NCBI RefSeq assembly: GCF_946184425.1
Contig: NZ_CAMHFP010000018.1
Span: 1 to 39,285, forward strand
DNA from: an uncultured Methanobrevibacter sp.
Lineage (GTDB): Archaea; Methanobacteriota; Methanobacteria; Methanobacteriales; Methanobacteriaceae
Direction: 5' to 3'
DNA length: 39,285 bases
This document shows, piece by piece, positions 31,965 through 39,285 of this stretch (its first letter is position 1; each line of letters begins with the position of its first letter). The translations under genes were made by a program, and so were the position numbers. Under the pieces are notes generated by a model. The model made no database searches, was not told the origin of the DNA, and saw only the letters and a program-made list of their open reading frames with translations.

Positions 31965-32750
31965 ATGATTAATCATTATGACATCAATAATGATATCAAA
32001 TTTCTTGCAAAATCAGAAATTCGATTGAAAATTATAAGTGAATTGCAAAAGAAGCCCAAATCTGTAAAAGAACTTGTAAATACAACAAAAATTACATACA
32101 GCTCCATTTCAAGCAACTTATCTAAACTTGAAGAACACAACTATATTAATAAAAAGAAGAACAAATATTACTTAAATCCCTTAAGCGAAATTTATTATAG
32201 AAATTTAATGGATTTTAAGATGAGTATTGATCTAATCAACGATTTTCACGATTTTTGGGACAAACATGATATAGATCAGTTAAGCACTGAATCCCTTCAA
32301 AACATCATTGATTTAAAAGATTCAGAACTAATAAAAACAACCCCTTTAGACATATACAAAACACACAATACAATTAAAGAAAAAATCAATGAATCCAATA
32401 ACCTGAAAGCTATTTTTCCATATTTGCATCCCGAATATCCACAATTGATTGGAAATATATTAAAGAATAATGGAACAATAGAGTTGATAATCCCCAGAAA
32501 CATGTTTAAGAAGATGATATTTGAAATCGATGAAACTATACGAAAAGCAGCTACAAAAGAAGGTAGATTGAAAGTTCACACTACTCCCAAAGAATTAAAA
32601 ATCTATTTAACAATATGTGATGAAACAATGAGTTTAGGGCTATTCAAAAGCGATGGAAGTTTTGACCAGAATAGAATCCTAATATCTTCAAGTAAAAAAT
32701 CACAAAAATGGGCTAATAATCTTTTTACAAACATAAAAGGAAACATGTGA
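31965..32750 (+). CDS. Winged-helix regulator, FilR1/DUF1724 type (first copy)
   Basis: The 261-residue protein has an N-terminal ArsR-like winged helix (about 15-75; recognition region SVKELVNTTKITYSSISSNL) and a C-terminal domain of the FilR1-middle/DUF1724 type: KTTPLDIYKTHNTIKE, LKAIFPYLHPEYPQLI, IPRNMFKKMI, then MSLGLFKSDGSFDQNRILISS. Such proteins are archaeal, often in methanogens, and probably sense a small ligand through the C-terminal domain. GGAGG precedes the ATG. The next gene begins inside or just after its stop codon. The target is unknown; autoregulation through the upstream inverted repeat is likely. Confidence 0.82.
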   Translation: MINHYDINNDIKFLAKSEIRLKIISELQKKPKSVKELVNTTKITYSSISSNLSKLEEHNYINKKKNKYYLNPLSEIYYRNLMDFKMSIDLINDFHDFWDKHDIDQLSTESLQNIIDLKDSELIKTTPLDIYKTHNTIKEKINESNNLKAIFPYLHPEYPQLIGNILKNNGTIELIIPRNMFKKMIFEIDETIRKAATKEGRLKVHTTPKELKIYLTICDETMSLGLFKSDGSFDQNRILISSSKKSQKWANNLFTNIKGNM

Positions 32751-32755
32751 TTAAA

Positions 32756-33559
32756 ATGACAAATATACAGACTAAACGCCAATTAAATGAAGAATACAAA
32801 AATATAAAATATATTCTAACTTCAACTATGAGATCAAGACTAATATTAGCAATGTATAAAAGTCCTAAAAATTTGGAAGAACTACGAAACGAATTAAATA
32901 AACCATCCGCAACAATATTACATGGGCTTAAAGAACTTGAAAACAAAAATTTTATTAAAAAAATCCAAAAGCAATATCAATTGACTTCAAATGGATTTTT
33001 ATTAGCCACAAATATGGTTAAACTTATTGAAAATTGGTCATCAATTAATAAGAATACTGATTTTTGGGATAATCATAATCTTAGCGGCATTCCTAAAGAA
33101 CTTTTAAAAAATATGCATTTTCTAAAAGATGCAACATACGTTACATCCACAACTAGCGATTTATCGAATGCATTCAACAGATATATAAAATTAATTTCTA
33201 ATGCCAGTGAATTAAAGATAATAATGCCAATATACTCTGAAAATCACTTCAGACATATAATAGAATTATTGAATGAAAATAAATTGAAATATTTGGAGTT
33301 AACTGTCAATAAAGAAATATTAAAGTCCATAAAAGCAAATCCAGTTTTAAAAAGAAATTTAATAAAAAACAAAAAAGTGAAGGTGCATTGTGTTGATGCA
33401 GATTTGAAATTATTTTTAACATATGCTCCAACATTCATGTCATTGACTCTCTTTTTCAAAGATGGCCATTATGATGACTCTCAGATTTTAATTGGAACAT
33501 CTGAAAATACTCTAAGCTGGGCGTCTGAACTATACAACATATATGGAGGTGAAAAATAA
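32756..33559 (+). CDS. Winged-helix regulator, FilR1/DUF1724 type (second copy)
   Basis: The 267-residue protein is a distant paralogue of its upstream neighbour: a winged helix (NLEELRNELNKPSATILHGL) and the same C-terminal layout (LKIIMPIYSENHFRHII, LTVNKEILKSI, MSLTLFFKDGHYDDSQILIG). A DFWDNHNLSGIP segment corresponds to DFWDKHDIDQL of the first copy, showing common descent by duplication. The frame can open at GTG 32747, overlapping the previous stop codon, or at ATG 32756; the ATG is preferred. The two may form heterodimers or respond to different ligands. Confidence 0.78.
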   Translation: MTNIQTKRQLNEEYKNIKYILTSTMRSRLILAMYKSPKNLEELRNELNKPSATILHGLKELENKNFIKKIQKQYQLTSNGFLLATNMVKLIENWSSINKNTDFWDNHNLSGIPKELLKNMHFLKDATYVTSTTSDLSNAFNRYIKLISNASELKIIMPIYSENHFRHIIELLNENKLKYLELTVNKEILKSIKANPVLKRNLIKNKKVKVHCVDADLKLFLTYAPTFMSLTLFFKDGHYDDSQILIGTSENTLSWASELYNIYGGEK

Positions 33560-33867
33560 TGAGGAACTATAATACGGATCCTTTCATCAGAGAAATGAAT
33601 AATCTGATATTAGGAAGGAAAGGAGGAAGAACTACTGTTAAAATCATAGATGAAATATTAAAACAGCCATATAATACCAATCAATTATCCAACGAATTAG
33701 ATTTGGATTATAATACTGTTAAATACCATATGCATTTAATTTTAAAATCAGAACTAGTAGTTCAAAGTGAAAACAAATATGGCAGTCTCTTTTATCCGTC
33801 TCCTAAATTAATAAATAATTTAAAGGAGTACGAACAAATTAAAAGATACTTAAATAATAAAAAGTGA
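33559..33867 (+). CDS. Small winged-helix regulator
   Basis: The 102-residue protein is a bare DNA-binding domain: GRTTVKIIDEILKQP, NTNQLSNELDLDYNTVKYHM (recognition helix) and a wing with LVVQSENKYGSLFYPS, plus a short C-terminal helix. There is no ligand domain, unlike the two regulators before it. GGAGGTG precedes the ATG, whose first base is the last base of the previous stop codon. It may partner with the larger regulators. It is followed 6 bp later by moaB. Confidence 0.8.
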   Translation: MRNYNTDPFIREMNNLILGRKGGRTTVKIIDEILKQPYNTNQLSNELDLDYNTVKYHMHLILKSELVVQSENKYGSLFYPSPKLINNLKEYEQIKRYLNNKK

Positions 33868-33873
33868 TTTAAC

Positions 33874-34380
33874 ATGAAAAGTGAAAGTGCAAATGAACAT
33901 CAAAAAGAATCTTCTAAAGACATCTTATGCGGCATCATAACATTAAGCGACAGCAGAACATCAAAAAAAGTTGATATTTCTGGAAAATATATCGAAAATG
34001 AAATTAACACAAGATACTCATTATTTTCTCGTGAATTAATACCTGATGATGAAAAAAAATTAATAGAAACAATTAACAATATGATAGAAGAGAACGTGGA
34101 TGTTATTTTGACAACAGGAGGTACAGGATTAGATACCAGAGACATCACTGTCGAAACTGTTGAATCACTTTTCGAAAAGAGATTAGATGGATTTGGTGAA
34201 ATATTCAGGGCGAAATCATACGAAGAAATTGGTGCGGCAGCACTATTGTCAAGAGCAACAGCAGGAATCTACAAAAAAACAGCGATATTTTCAATGCCCG
34301 GTTCACCAAATGCTGTAAAAACAGCTTTAAGCATCATAATCGACGAACTGCCACATTTCGTACATCATGTCAAAAAATAG
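33874..34380 (+). CDS. moaB: MoaB/Mog family molybdopterin-binding protein
   Basis: The 168-residue protein has CGIITLSDSRT near 19-29, TGGTGLDTRD at 81-90 (the pterin-binding loop with the catalytic Asp) and SMPGSPNAV at 140-148. It adenylylates molybdopterin before metal insertion, here for tungsten- or molybdenum-dependent formylmethanofuran or formate dehydrogenases. The length is normal. It is the last gene of the regulator operon, 6 bp after the small HTH gene, and ends at a strong terminator, so its expression is tied to the three regulators. Confidence 0.93.
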   Translation: MKSESANEHQKESSKDILCGIITLSDSRTSKKVDISGKYIENEINTRYSLFSRELIPDDEKKLIETINNMIEENVDVILTTGGTGLDTRDITVETVESLFEKRLDGFGEIFRAKSYEEIGAAALLSRATAGIYKKTAIFSMPGSPNAVKTALSIIIDELPHFVHHVKK

Positions 34381-34382
34381 TT

Positions 34383-34418
34383 AATGATGAAAATAATTTT
34401 CATCATTTTTCTTTTTTT
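34383..34418 (+). terminator. Intrinsic-type terminator after moaB
   Basis: AATGATGAAAA and TTTTCATCATT form a perfect 11-bp stem with a 3-base loop, followed by TTTCTTTTTTT on the plus strand. It begins 3 bp after the moaB stop codon and reaches the pyrE stop codon. Confidence 0.75.
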
Positions 34419-34944
34419 AATCAAAAAACTCATTTACAATTATTAAAGGTTCAAGAGTTATACCTTCTTTTTCAAATTCTTCAATAGCACCCTCTTGCCT
34501 ATCCACAACAACAAAAGCTCTTTTTACATTACCTCCATTTTCCTGAATAGCCTTAATTGCTTTTAAAAGTGATCCCCCAGTTGTAGATACATCCTCAACA
34601 ACAATTACATCATCACCTTCCAAAAGTTCACCTTCAATAAGTTTGGAAGTACCATATCCTTTTTTTTCCTTACGAATCATTAATAATGGAATATTTGATT
34701 CAAGAGAAACAGCAGTGGCTATTGGAACTGCACCTAAAGCTGGACCCGCAACTTTATCAATTTTATCATCATTAATTTTTTCAGTAATTAATTTAGAAAT
34801 TGTAGATAAAATTTCAGGTTCGGTAATGGCTTTTTTCATATTAATGTAATAATTACTTTTTTTACCTGAAGATAATGTAAAATCACCTTCAAGAAAAACT
34901 TCATTTTCCTTTAATAAGTTAATTAAATATTCTTTAGAAACCAT
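34417..34944 (-). CDS. pyrE: Orotate phosphoribosyltransferase
   Basis: The 175-residue protein has [17 protein letters not shown], the [10 protein letters not shown] segment, IRKEKKGYG (hood loop) and the PRPP motif [13 protein letters not shown]. It joins orotate to PRPP to give OMP in pyrimidine synthesis. The frame extends to TTG 34953, but the ATG at 34944 is preferred. No clear Shine-Dalgarno sequence is visible; it lies 9 bp after the PRC-barrel gene and is probably translated by coupling. It converges on moaB. Confidence 0.93.
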   Translation of the reverse strand: MVSKEYLINLLKENEVFLEGDFTLSSGKKSNYYINMKKAITEPEILSTISKLITEKINDDKIDKVAGPALGAVPIATAVSLESNIPLLMIRKEKKGYGTSKLIEGELLEGDDVIVVEDVSTTGGSLLKAIKAIQENGGNVKRAFVVVDRQEGAIEEFEKEGITLEPLIIVNEFFD

Positions 34945-34953
34945 ATAAATCAA

Positions 34954-35184
34954 TTATATATCGTCTTCACCTTTAAGTAAAACTTTATCCCCAATTACTT
35001 TAACAAGTTCCATTGGAATAACATTTTCACTAGCTTTAATCTGTTCTGAAAAACCTGTTTTTTTAATTACAATATCTGTAATTTCAAAAGTATCCTTATC
35101 AAAAATTACATCATTAATCTTTCCGACAATTTGTATATCTGCATCAAGAACTTCTTTTCCAAATAATTCATCTTTAACTCTCAT
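34954..35184 (-). CDS. PRC-barrel domain protein
   Basis: The 76-residue protein is a single PRC-barrel: VKDELFGKEVLDADIQIVGKI, then FEITDIVIKKTG, IPMELVKVIGDKVLLK. PRC-barrel proteins serve in RNA processing (RimM-like) or other complex assembly; archaeal single-domain forms are mostly uncharacterised. GGTGATAAC precedes the ATG. It leads a two-gene operon with pyrE. Confidence 0.85.
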   Translation of the reverse strand: MRVKDELFGKEVLDADIQIVGKINDVIFDKDTFEITDIVIKKTGFSEQIKASENVIPMELVKVIGDKVLLKGEDDI

Positions 35185-35351
35185 GTTATCACCAAAATCT
35201 AACTAATATAATATTAGTTGCTTCGATTTAAATATCTTTACATACAATAATTTTTACAGATATCTTCCAAAACATCACAATACCAATAAAAAAACAAAAT
35301 GTTTTAAATGCAAACAACATAATAACAATATTGCTTCAAAGGTGTAATTAA

Positions 35352-36605
35352 ATGAATGAAGAACATTTTACAGTATCCCAAATAAATGCCTATATTAAAA
35401 AAAAGTTAAAGATGGATGCTACATTAAGAAACATATACATAAAGGGTGAAATTTCAAATTATTCAACCGCTCCAAGTGGCCATAGTTATTTTACATTAAA
35501 AGATGAAAAATCACAAATCAACGCTGTGATGTTCAAAGGAAGAAAGAAAAACATTAAATTTGAACCTGAAAATGGTATGAAAGTAATTGTCAAGGGTACA
35601 ATTGAAGTTTATGAAAGAGACGGCAAGTACCAATTGTATGCAAATAACATCACTGAAGATGGAATTGGTGAATTGCATATAGCTTTTGAACAATTAAAGA
35701 AAAAACTTGAAAAAGAAGGATTATTTGACAAATCACATAAACAGAATATTCCCGAATATCCAAAAAAAATTGGAGTAGTGACCGCAAAGACCGGAGCCGC
35801 AGTCAGAGATATTATAACCACCATTAAAAGAAGATATCCGTTATGTGAAATATTAATCTTTTCAACATTGGTACAGGGTGATTTGGCTGCACCACAAATT
35901 GTACAACAGATAAGACATGCTCAAAAATTTGATATAGATACATTAATTATTGGAAGAGGTGGAGGTAGCATTGAAGATTTATGGCCATTTAATGAAGAAA
36001 TAGTAGCTCGTGAAATCTATGACTGTAGAATTCCAACTATCAGTGCTGTAGGCCATGAAATCGATTTCACCATTGCAGATTTTGTTGCAGATTTAAGGGC
36101 TCCCACACCAACAGCAGCTGCAGAATTGGCAGTTCCACAAATTAATGAAATAAAAAATAGAATCAAACAATTAAAACAAAGAATGAATAAAAATATCAAA
36201 GACAAAGTAGCCCAGAATAAACTTAAAATAGACAACATTTCCCAAAAACAGATTTTTAAAAATCCTGAATCGATTTATGAATTCAAAGAAATGCAATTAG
36301 ATAATATAATCAACAAATTGAACTTTACATCGAAAAACATAATCTCTGAAAATAAAAATAAACTATTCAAAATTGAAACAAAATCAGTTTTAAGAAATCC
36401 TCGAGAAATAATAAAACCAAAAAAAGAGAGATATTTAAGAAATTTTGAAAAGTTAGAACTATTAAATCCCCTTTTAACATTGAAAAGAGGTTATTCAATA
36501 GCTAAAGTAGAAAATAAAGTTATTTCAAGTGCAAAAGATGTTAAAAGTGGAGATAAATTAGATATTGAATTTGATGATGGAACAATAAACACAAAGGTGA
36601 TATAA
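35352..36605 (+). CDS. xseA: Exodeoxyribonuclease VII large subunit
   Basis: The 417-residue protein has an N-terminal OB-fold (1-105, with YIKGEISNYSTAPSGHSYFTL), the catalytic domain with GRGGGSIEDLWPFNEE at 201-216 and SAVGHEIDFTIADFVADLRA at 231-250 and PTPTAAAEL at 251-259, a long coiled coil (about 270-360) and a C-terminal strand domain with LKRGYSIAK. These match bacterial XseA closely. With XseB it degrades single-stranded DNA from both ends. AGGTG precedes the ATG. Exonuclease VII is mainly bacterial, so transfer into this archaeal lineage is likely. Confidence 0.94.
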   Translation: MNEEHFTVSQINAYIKKKLKMDATLRNIYIKGEISNYSTAPSGHSYFTLKDEKSQINAVMFKGRKKNIKFEPENGMKVIVKGTIEVYERDGKYQLYANNITEDGIGELHIAFEQLKKKLEKEGLFDKSHKQNIPEYPKKIGVVTAKTGAAVRDIITTIKRRYPLCEILIFSTLVQGDLAAPQIVQQIRHAQKFDIDTLIIGRGGGSIEDLWPFNEEIVAREIYDCRIPTISAVGHEIDFTIADFVADLRAPTPTAAAELAVPQINEIKNRIKQLKQRMNKNIKDKVAQNKLKIDNISQKQIFKNPESIYEFKEMQLDNIINKLNFTSKNIISENKNKLFKIETKSVLRNPREIIKPKKERYLRNFEKLELLNPLLTLKRGYSIAKVENKVISSAKDVKSGDKLDIEFDDGTINTKVI

Positions 36606-36823
36606 TGGATAATTTAAGTTTTGAAGAAAGTTTAGAAAAATTAGAAGAAATAGTCAATAAATTGGAAAACGGTGATGTACCATTAGATGATGCAATTGAC
36701 GAATTTAAAAATGCAATGGATTTAGTTAAAATTTGTAACGACAAATTAAATTCCGCTGAAGAAGCAATTGCTAAAATTGTTCAAGATAATGGAGAACTAG
36801 GAAATTTTGACATTAATGAATGA
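36605..36823 (+). CDS. xseB: Exodeoxyribonuclease VII small subunit
   Basis: The 72-residue protein has the XseB pattern: LSFEESLEKLEEIVNKLENG, then DVPLDDAIDEFKNAMDLVK and a C-terminal helix with LNSAEEAIAKI. It forms the helical sheath around the XseA coiled coil. Its ATG shares one base with the xseA stop codon (TAATG), so the two are translationally coupled. Its 3' end overlaps the convergent cbiZ gene by 11 bp. Confidence 0.93.
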   Translation: MDNLSFEESLEKLEEIVNKLENGDVPLDDAIDEFKNAMDLVKICNDKLNSAEEAIAKIVQDNGELGNFDINE

Positions 36824-37823
36824 AATAATCTATCCAATACTCCAAGAGTTTTCTAATAGGATAACTATTACAATTCTCTTTTAAAATTTTGTTTGATAAA
36901 TTTTGAGCATCTTCCTTATTAATTAGATTGTTCTCAACTTCATCAATCAAATTTAAAATTGATGAAGTTACAGCAACATTATTCTGTTTTTTCATTTCTT
37001 TTTGCAATAATTTAATAAATTCAAATTTATCATAATCCAAATTATCATAAAATTCATTAATATCCAAAGAATATCTGTTTAATCTTGCAAGAACATTTGA
37101 TTGAGATTTTGGAGTAATCCAAACTTGCTTTTTAATGGCTTTTTTTGTCGATTCAATAACAGATTTGGCTATTAGTTCCCCTAATTTTGAATGTTTCCCT
37201 GCATTGGATAAAACATTATCTGTTTCCATGTTGGAAAAAATAGCTATCCCATCTGTTCCAGTGCCTGTTGCATATCCATTTGAATATTGTGAAGGGATTC
37301 TTAAATCATTCAATGCAACGGCTTTTGCTTCAGTGGCAGTCATGACCGCATCAATTAATGTACCATTACCCAAAGCAACATTTGTTAAAATTATCGTATT
37401 TATTGTACCAAATTTGCCATATTCCTCATAATAAGATGAAGGATCACCAGCTCTTGATGCATTTGTTCTGACTCCAGCAGTTGTAATTGCAGTGACTTCC
37501 AAATTTTTAAATGATTTTACAATAATACTTACATGATTCATTTTAGCAAGAGTGATAAGACCTGTTGAATAGTTATAATCAATTTCCAGATACTCCCTAC
37601 AATGATTTATTAAATATTCCTTTACATCATGATTGGTTAAATAATCAATATTTTCCTGTGACAAATGATGGTTAAAAACTGATTGATAGTTGTCATGAAT
37701 TCCACCATTTAATTTAGATGTTGAAATTCCGCAACGTTTAGTTGAAAATTTAACAAAAAGAGTGTCTTTTAAATAAAATATTTCATCACCAAGTGATGTT
37801 TTAAAAATTACTCTATGCTTCAT
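36813..37823 (-). CDS. cbiZ: Adenosylcobinamide amidohydrolase CbiZ
   Basis: The 336-residue protein has the CbiZ core (about 40-235): ISTSKLNGG, TAGVRTNASRAGDP, GTLIDAVMTATEAKAVALND and ATGTGTDGIAIFS. It hydrolyses the aminopropanol side chain of cobinamide, letting the archaeon salvage foreign corrinoids into its own B12-like cofactor, needed by methyltransferases. It carries about 100 extra C-terminal residues, rich in helix-forming charged residues, not present in the shortest CbiZ forms. No Shine-Dalgarno sequence precedes the ATG, which lies just after the thermosome terminator; a TATA-like sequence there suggests a leaderless mRNA. Confidence 0.9.
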   Translation of the reverse strand: MKHRVIFKTSLGDEIFYLKDTLFVKFSTKRCGISTSKLNGGIHDNYQSVFNHHLSQENIDYLTNHDVKEYLINHCREYLEIDYNYSTGLITLAKMNHVSIIVKSFKNLEVTAITTAGVRTNASRAGDPSSYYEEYGKFGTINTIILTNVALGNGTLIDAVMTATEAKAVALNDLRIPSQYSNGYATGTGTDGIAIFSNMETDNVLSNAGKHSKLGELIAKSVIESTKKAIKKQVWITPKSQSNVLARLNRYSLDINEFYDNLDYDKFEFIKLLQKEMKKQNNVAVTSSILNLIDEVENNLINKEDAQNLSNKILKENCNSYPIRKLLEYWIDYFIH

Positions 37824-37827
37824 AAAA

Positions 37828-37857
37828 ATAAAAAAAAGAAATTATAAAAATTTCTTT
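37828..37857 (-). terminator. Intrinsic-type terminator after the thermosome gene, with embedded TATA box
   Basis: AAAGAAAT (37835-37842) and ATTTCTTT (37850-37857) form a perfect 8-bp stem; on the minus strand a T-rich run follows immediately. The 7-base loop reads TTTTATA on the minus strand, a TATA-like box centred about 23 bases before the cbiZ ATG. The element may therefore end the thermosome transcript and start the cbiZ transcript. Confidence 0.5.
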
Positions 37858-37861
37858 AAAT

Positions 37862-39285
37862 CTACATCATTGGAGGCATTCCGCCAGCCATGGATGGGTC
37901 CATACCCATATCTTCAGGACCTTTGGTTGATGCGATTACATCATCGATTCTTAAAATCATTTCAGCTGCTTCAGATGCAGATTGAATAGCTTGTTTTTTA
38001 ACACGTTTAGGTTCAATTACACCAGCTTCTTTCATATCTGCTACTTCACCAGTGAATACATCTAATCCCATGTAGAATGAGTCTTCTTGAGCAGCTCTTA
38101 AATCTACTAATGAGTCGATGCTGTCTAAACCAGCGTTTTCAGCTAAGGTTTTAGGTACAACTTCTAAAGCTTCTGCAAATGCATTTACAGCTAATTGTTC
38201 TCTTCCAGAAATGGATTCTGCATAATCTTTGAGTTTTTTAGCCATTGCGATTTCAGGAGCACCTCCACCAGCAACAACTTTGTCGTCTTCTACAGTAGCA
38301 GCCACTACACCAATTGCATCTTCAATTGCTCTTACAATTTCATCTACAACGTGTTTGGTACTTCCTCTTACGAATAATGTTACGGATTTAGCTCCGCTGC
38401 ATTCTTCTACAAAAATCATTTCTTCGCCGGAGATTTTTCTTTCTTCAACAATTCCAGCAACACCTAAATCATCAGCAGATAAGTCATCTAAGTTAGTGAT
38501 AACGTTAGCGCCAGTTGCTCTGGATAATTTTTCGATGTCAGATTTTTTAACTCTTCTTACAGCTAAAACTCCAGCTTTGGATAAGTAGTGTTGTGCTAAG
38601 TCATCAATACCTTTTTGTGCGAATAATACATTAGCTCCAGCATCAACTACTTTATCTACCATATCTTTAACCATTTTTTCTTCTTGTTCAATGAAAGCTT
38701 GCATTTGAGCAGGATCAGTAATTGTGATTTCAGCATCCATTTCAGTTTCTTTTACTTCTAATGGTGCATTGATTAATGCGATTTTTGCATCTTTGATTTC
38801 AGCTGGCATTCCAGGGTGTACTCTCTCTTTATCTACAATTACGCCTTCAACTAAACTGGATTCTTCAACAACAGCCCCATCTTTTTTCTCGATTTTAATA
38901 TTGTCAATATCAACTTCACCGTCTTCTTCTACTGCTTCTACAGCATCAACAATTAATTTTGCTAATGGTTCACGTGCTGCTTCAGTTCCTTTACCAGTCA
39001 TAGCAGTCATTGCGACTTTCATTAAGGTTTCGGAATCTACATCATCAATTGCAATTTCATCTAAAATTTCTTGTGCTTTTTCAGCAGCTTTTCTGTATCC
39101 CATAGCAATGATAGTTGGGTGGATTTCAGAATCAAGTAAGTTTTCAGATTTTTTTAATAATTCTCCAGCAATAATAACTGCAGTAGTAGTACCATCTCCA
39201 ACTTCATCTTCTTGAGTTTTTGCTACTTCCACGAGCATTTTTGCTGCAGGATGTTCAATATCCATTTCTTTTAAGATAGTAACTC
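37862..39285 (-). CDS. thsA: Thermosome (group II chaperonin) subunit, partial
   Basis: The frame runs through the right edge; 474 residues of the C-terminal part of a ~540-residue thermosome are present. It has [17 protein letters not shown] (ATP site), [17 protein letters not shown] before it, the apical and intermediate domains, the [11 protein letters not shown] segment near the end of the equatorial domain and a Gly-Met-rich tail (GGMPPMM). It folds proteins in an 8-membered double ring using ATP. The N-terminus lies beyond the window. Codons are noticeably more biased to those of highly expressed genes (as in hdrB). A terminator follows. Confidence 0.97.
   Translation of the reverse strand, partial: VTILKEMDIEHPAAKMLVEVAKTQEDEVGDGTTTAVIIAGELLKKSENLLDSEIHPTIIAMGYRKAAEKAQEILDEIAIDDVDSETLMKVAMTAMTGKGTEAAREPLAKLIVDAVEAVEEDGEVDIDNIKIEKKDGAVVEESSLVEGVIVDKERVHPGMPAEIKDAKIALINAPLEVKETEMDAEITITDPAQMQAFIEQEEKMVKDMVDKVVDAGANVLFAQKGIDDLAQHYLSKAGVLAVRRVKKSDIEKLSRATGANVITNLDDLSADDLGVAGIVEERKISGEEMIFVEECSGAKSVTLFVRGSTKHVVDEIVRAIEDAIGVVAATVEDDKVVAGGGAPEIAMAKKLKDYAESISGREQLAVNAFAEALEVVPKTLAENAGLDSIDSLVDLRAAQEDSFYMGLDVFTGEVADMKEAGVIEPKRVKKQAIQSASEAAEMILRIDDVIASTKGPEDMGMDPSMAGGMPPMM

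Noticed and set aside
38229-39215. 119- and 163-codon plus-strand frames antisense to the thermosome gene
   Set aside because: Ser/Ala/Thr-rich mirrors of a strongly expressed gene with clear codon bias on the minus strand.
1-39285. CRISPR array or cas genes
   Set aside because: No regularly spaced direct repeats and no Cas signatures were seen; the only RNA-guided nuclease is TnpB.

Overview
The window is archaeal DNA from a low-GC hydrogenotrophic methanogen of the order Methanobacteriales, most likely Methanobrevibacter. The call rests on heterodisulfide reductase (hdrCB), a row of methanogenesis marker genes (mmp3-6-5-15-17 and mmp2), a 2-phosphoglycerate kinase of the cyclic 2,3-diphosphoglycerate pathway, NOB1, a thermosome, archaeal SRP RNA, TATA-box promoters and strong A+T bias. 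No rRNA gene is present, so the species cannot be fixed.

Layout. 1-3725 (+): the end of an unknown gene, a radical SAM protein, an aminotransferase and a zinc-type CDF transporter. 3732-4191 (-): tRNA-Ser(GCT) and SRP RNA side by side. 4360-9364 (-): CBS protein and pgk2; a phosphoesterase with two small conserved archaeal proteins; then hdrC-hdrB, where hdrC carries a 151-residue acidic N-terminal extension ahead of its normal start. 9526-11601: a short TGT/ArcS-like protein converging on a PsbP-like protein and a coiled-coil protein. 11702-15283 is the most accessory patch: a ribbon-helix-helix protein too short for usual ORF cut-offs, a secreted Ig-like protein, a solitary tnpB with a candidate omega-RNA end, and a hydroxyacyl-CoA dehydrogenase-like gene. 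15284-21746: dphB and trm5b on back-to-back leaderless-type promoters, a purine permease, mtnA and ppaC. Between ppaC and mtnA lies a promoter-hairpin-hairpin-hairpin-U-tract unit that looks like an undescribed structured RNA.

21855-27059 (-) is the functional centre: mmp3, mmp6, mmp5, mmp15 and mmp17 in a tight operon, followed 66 bp later by nifB. Mmp proteins of this set belong to the machinery that activates methyl-coenzyme M reductase, recently reported to carry nitrogenase-type [8Fe-9S-C] clusters. NifB makes that cluster type, so the neighbourhood reads as cluster synthesis plus MCR activation with no nitrogenase gene in view. 27186-31398: a secreted thermonuclease, then nob1, a DUF2117-like gene, mmp2 and a DUF4013-like gene in one operon.

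31965-34380 (+) is an operon of three winged-helix regulators (two FilR1/DUF1724-type paralogues and one small) ending in moaB, with a perfect inverted repeat in front and a strong terminator behind. 34417-39285: pyrE with a PRC-barrel gene, exonuclease VII xseA-xseB (a mainly bacterial enzyme), cbiZ, and a thermosome gene cut by the window edge.
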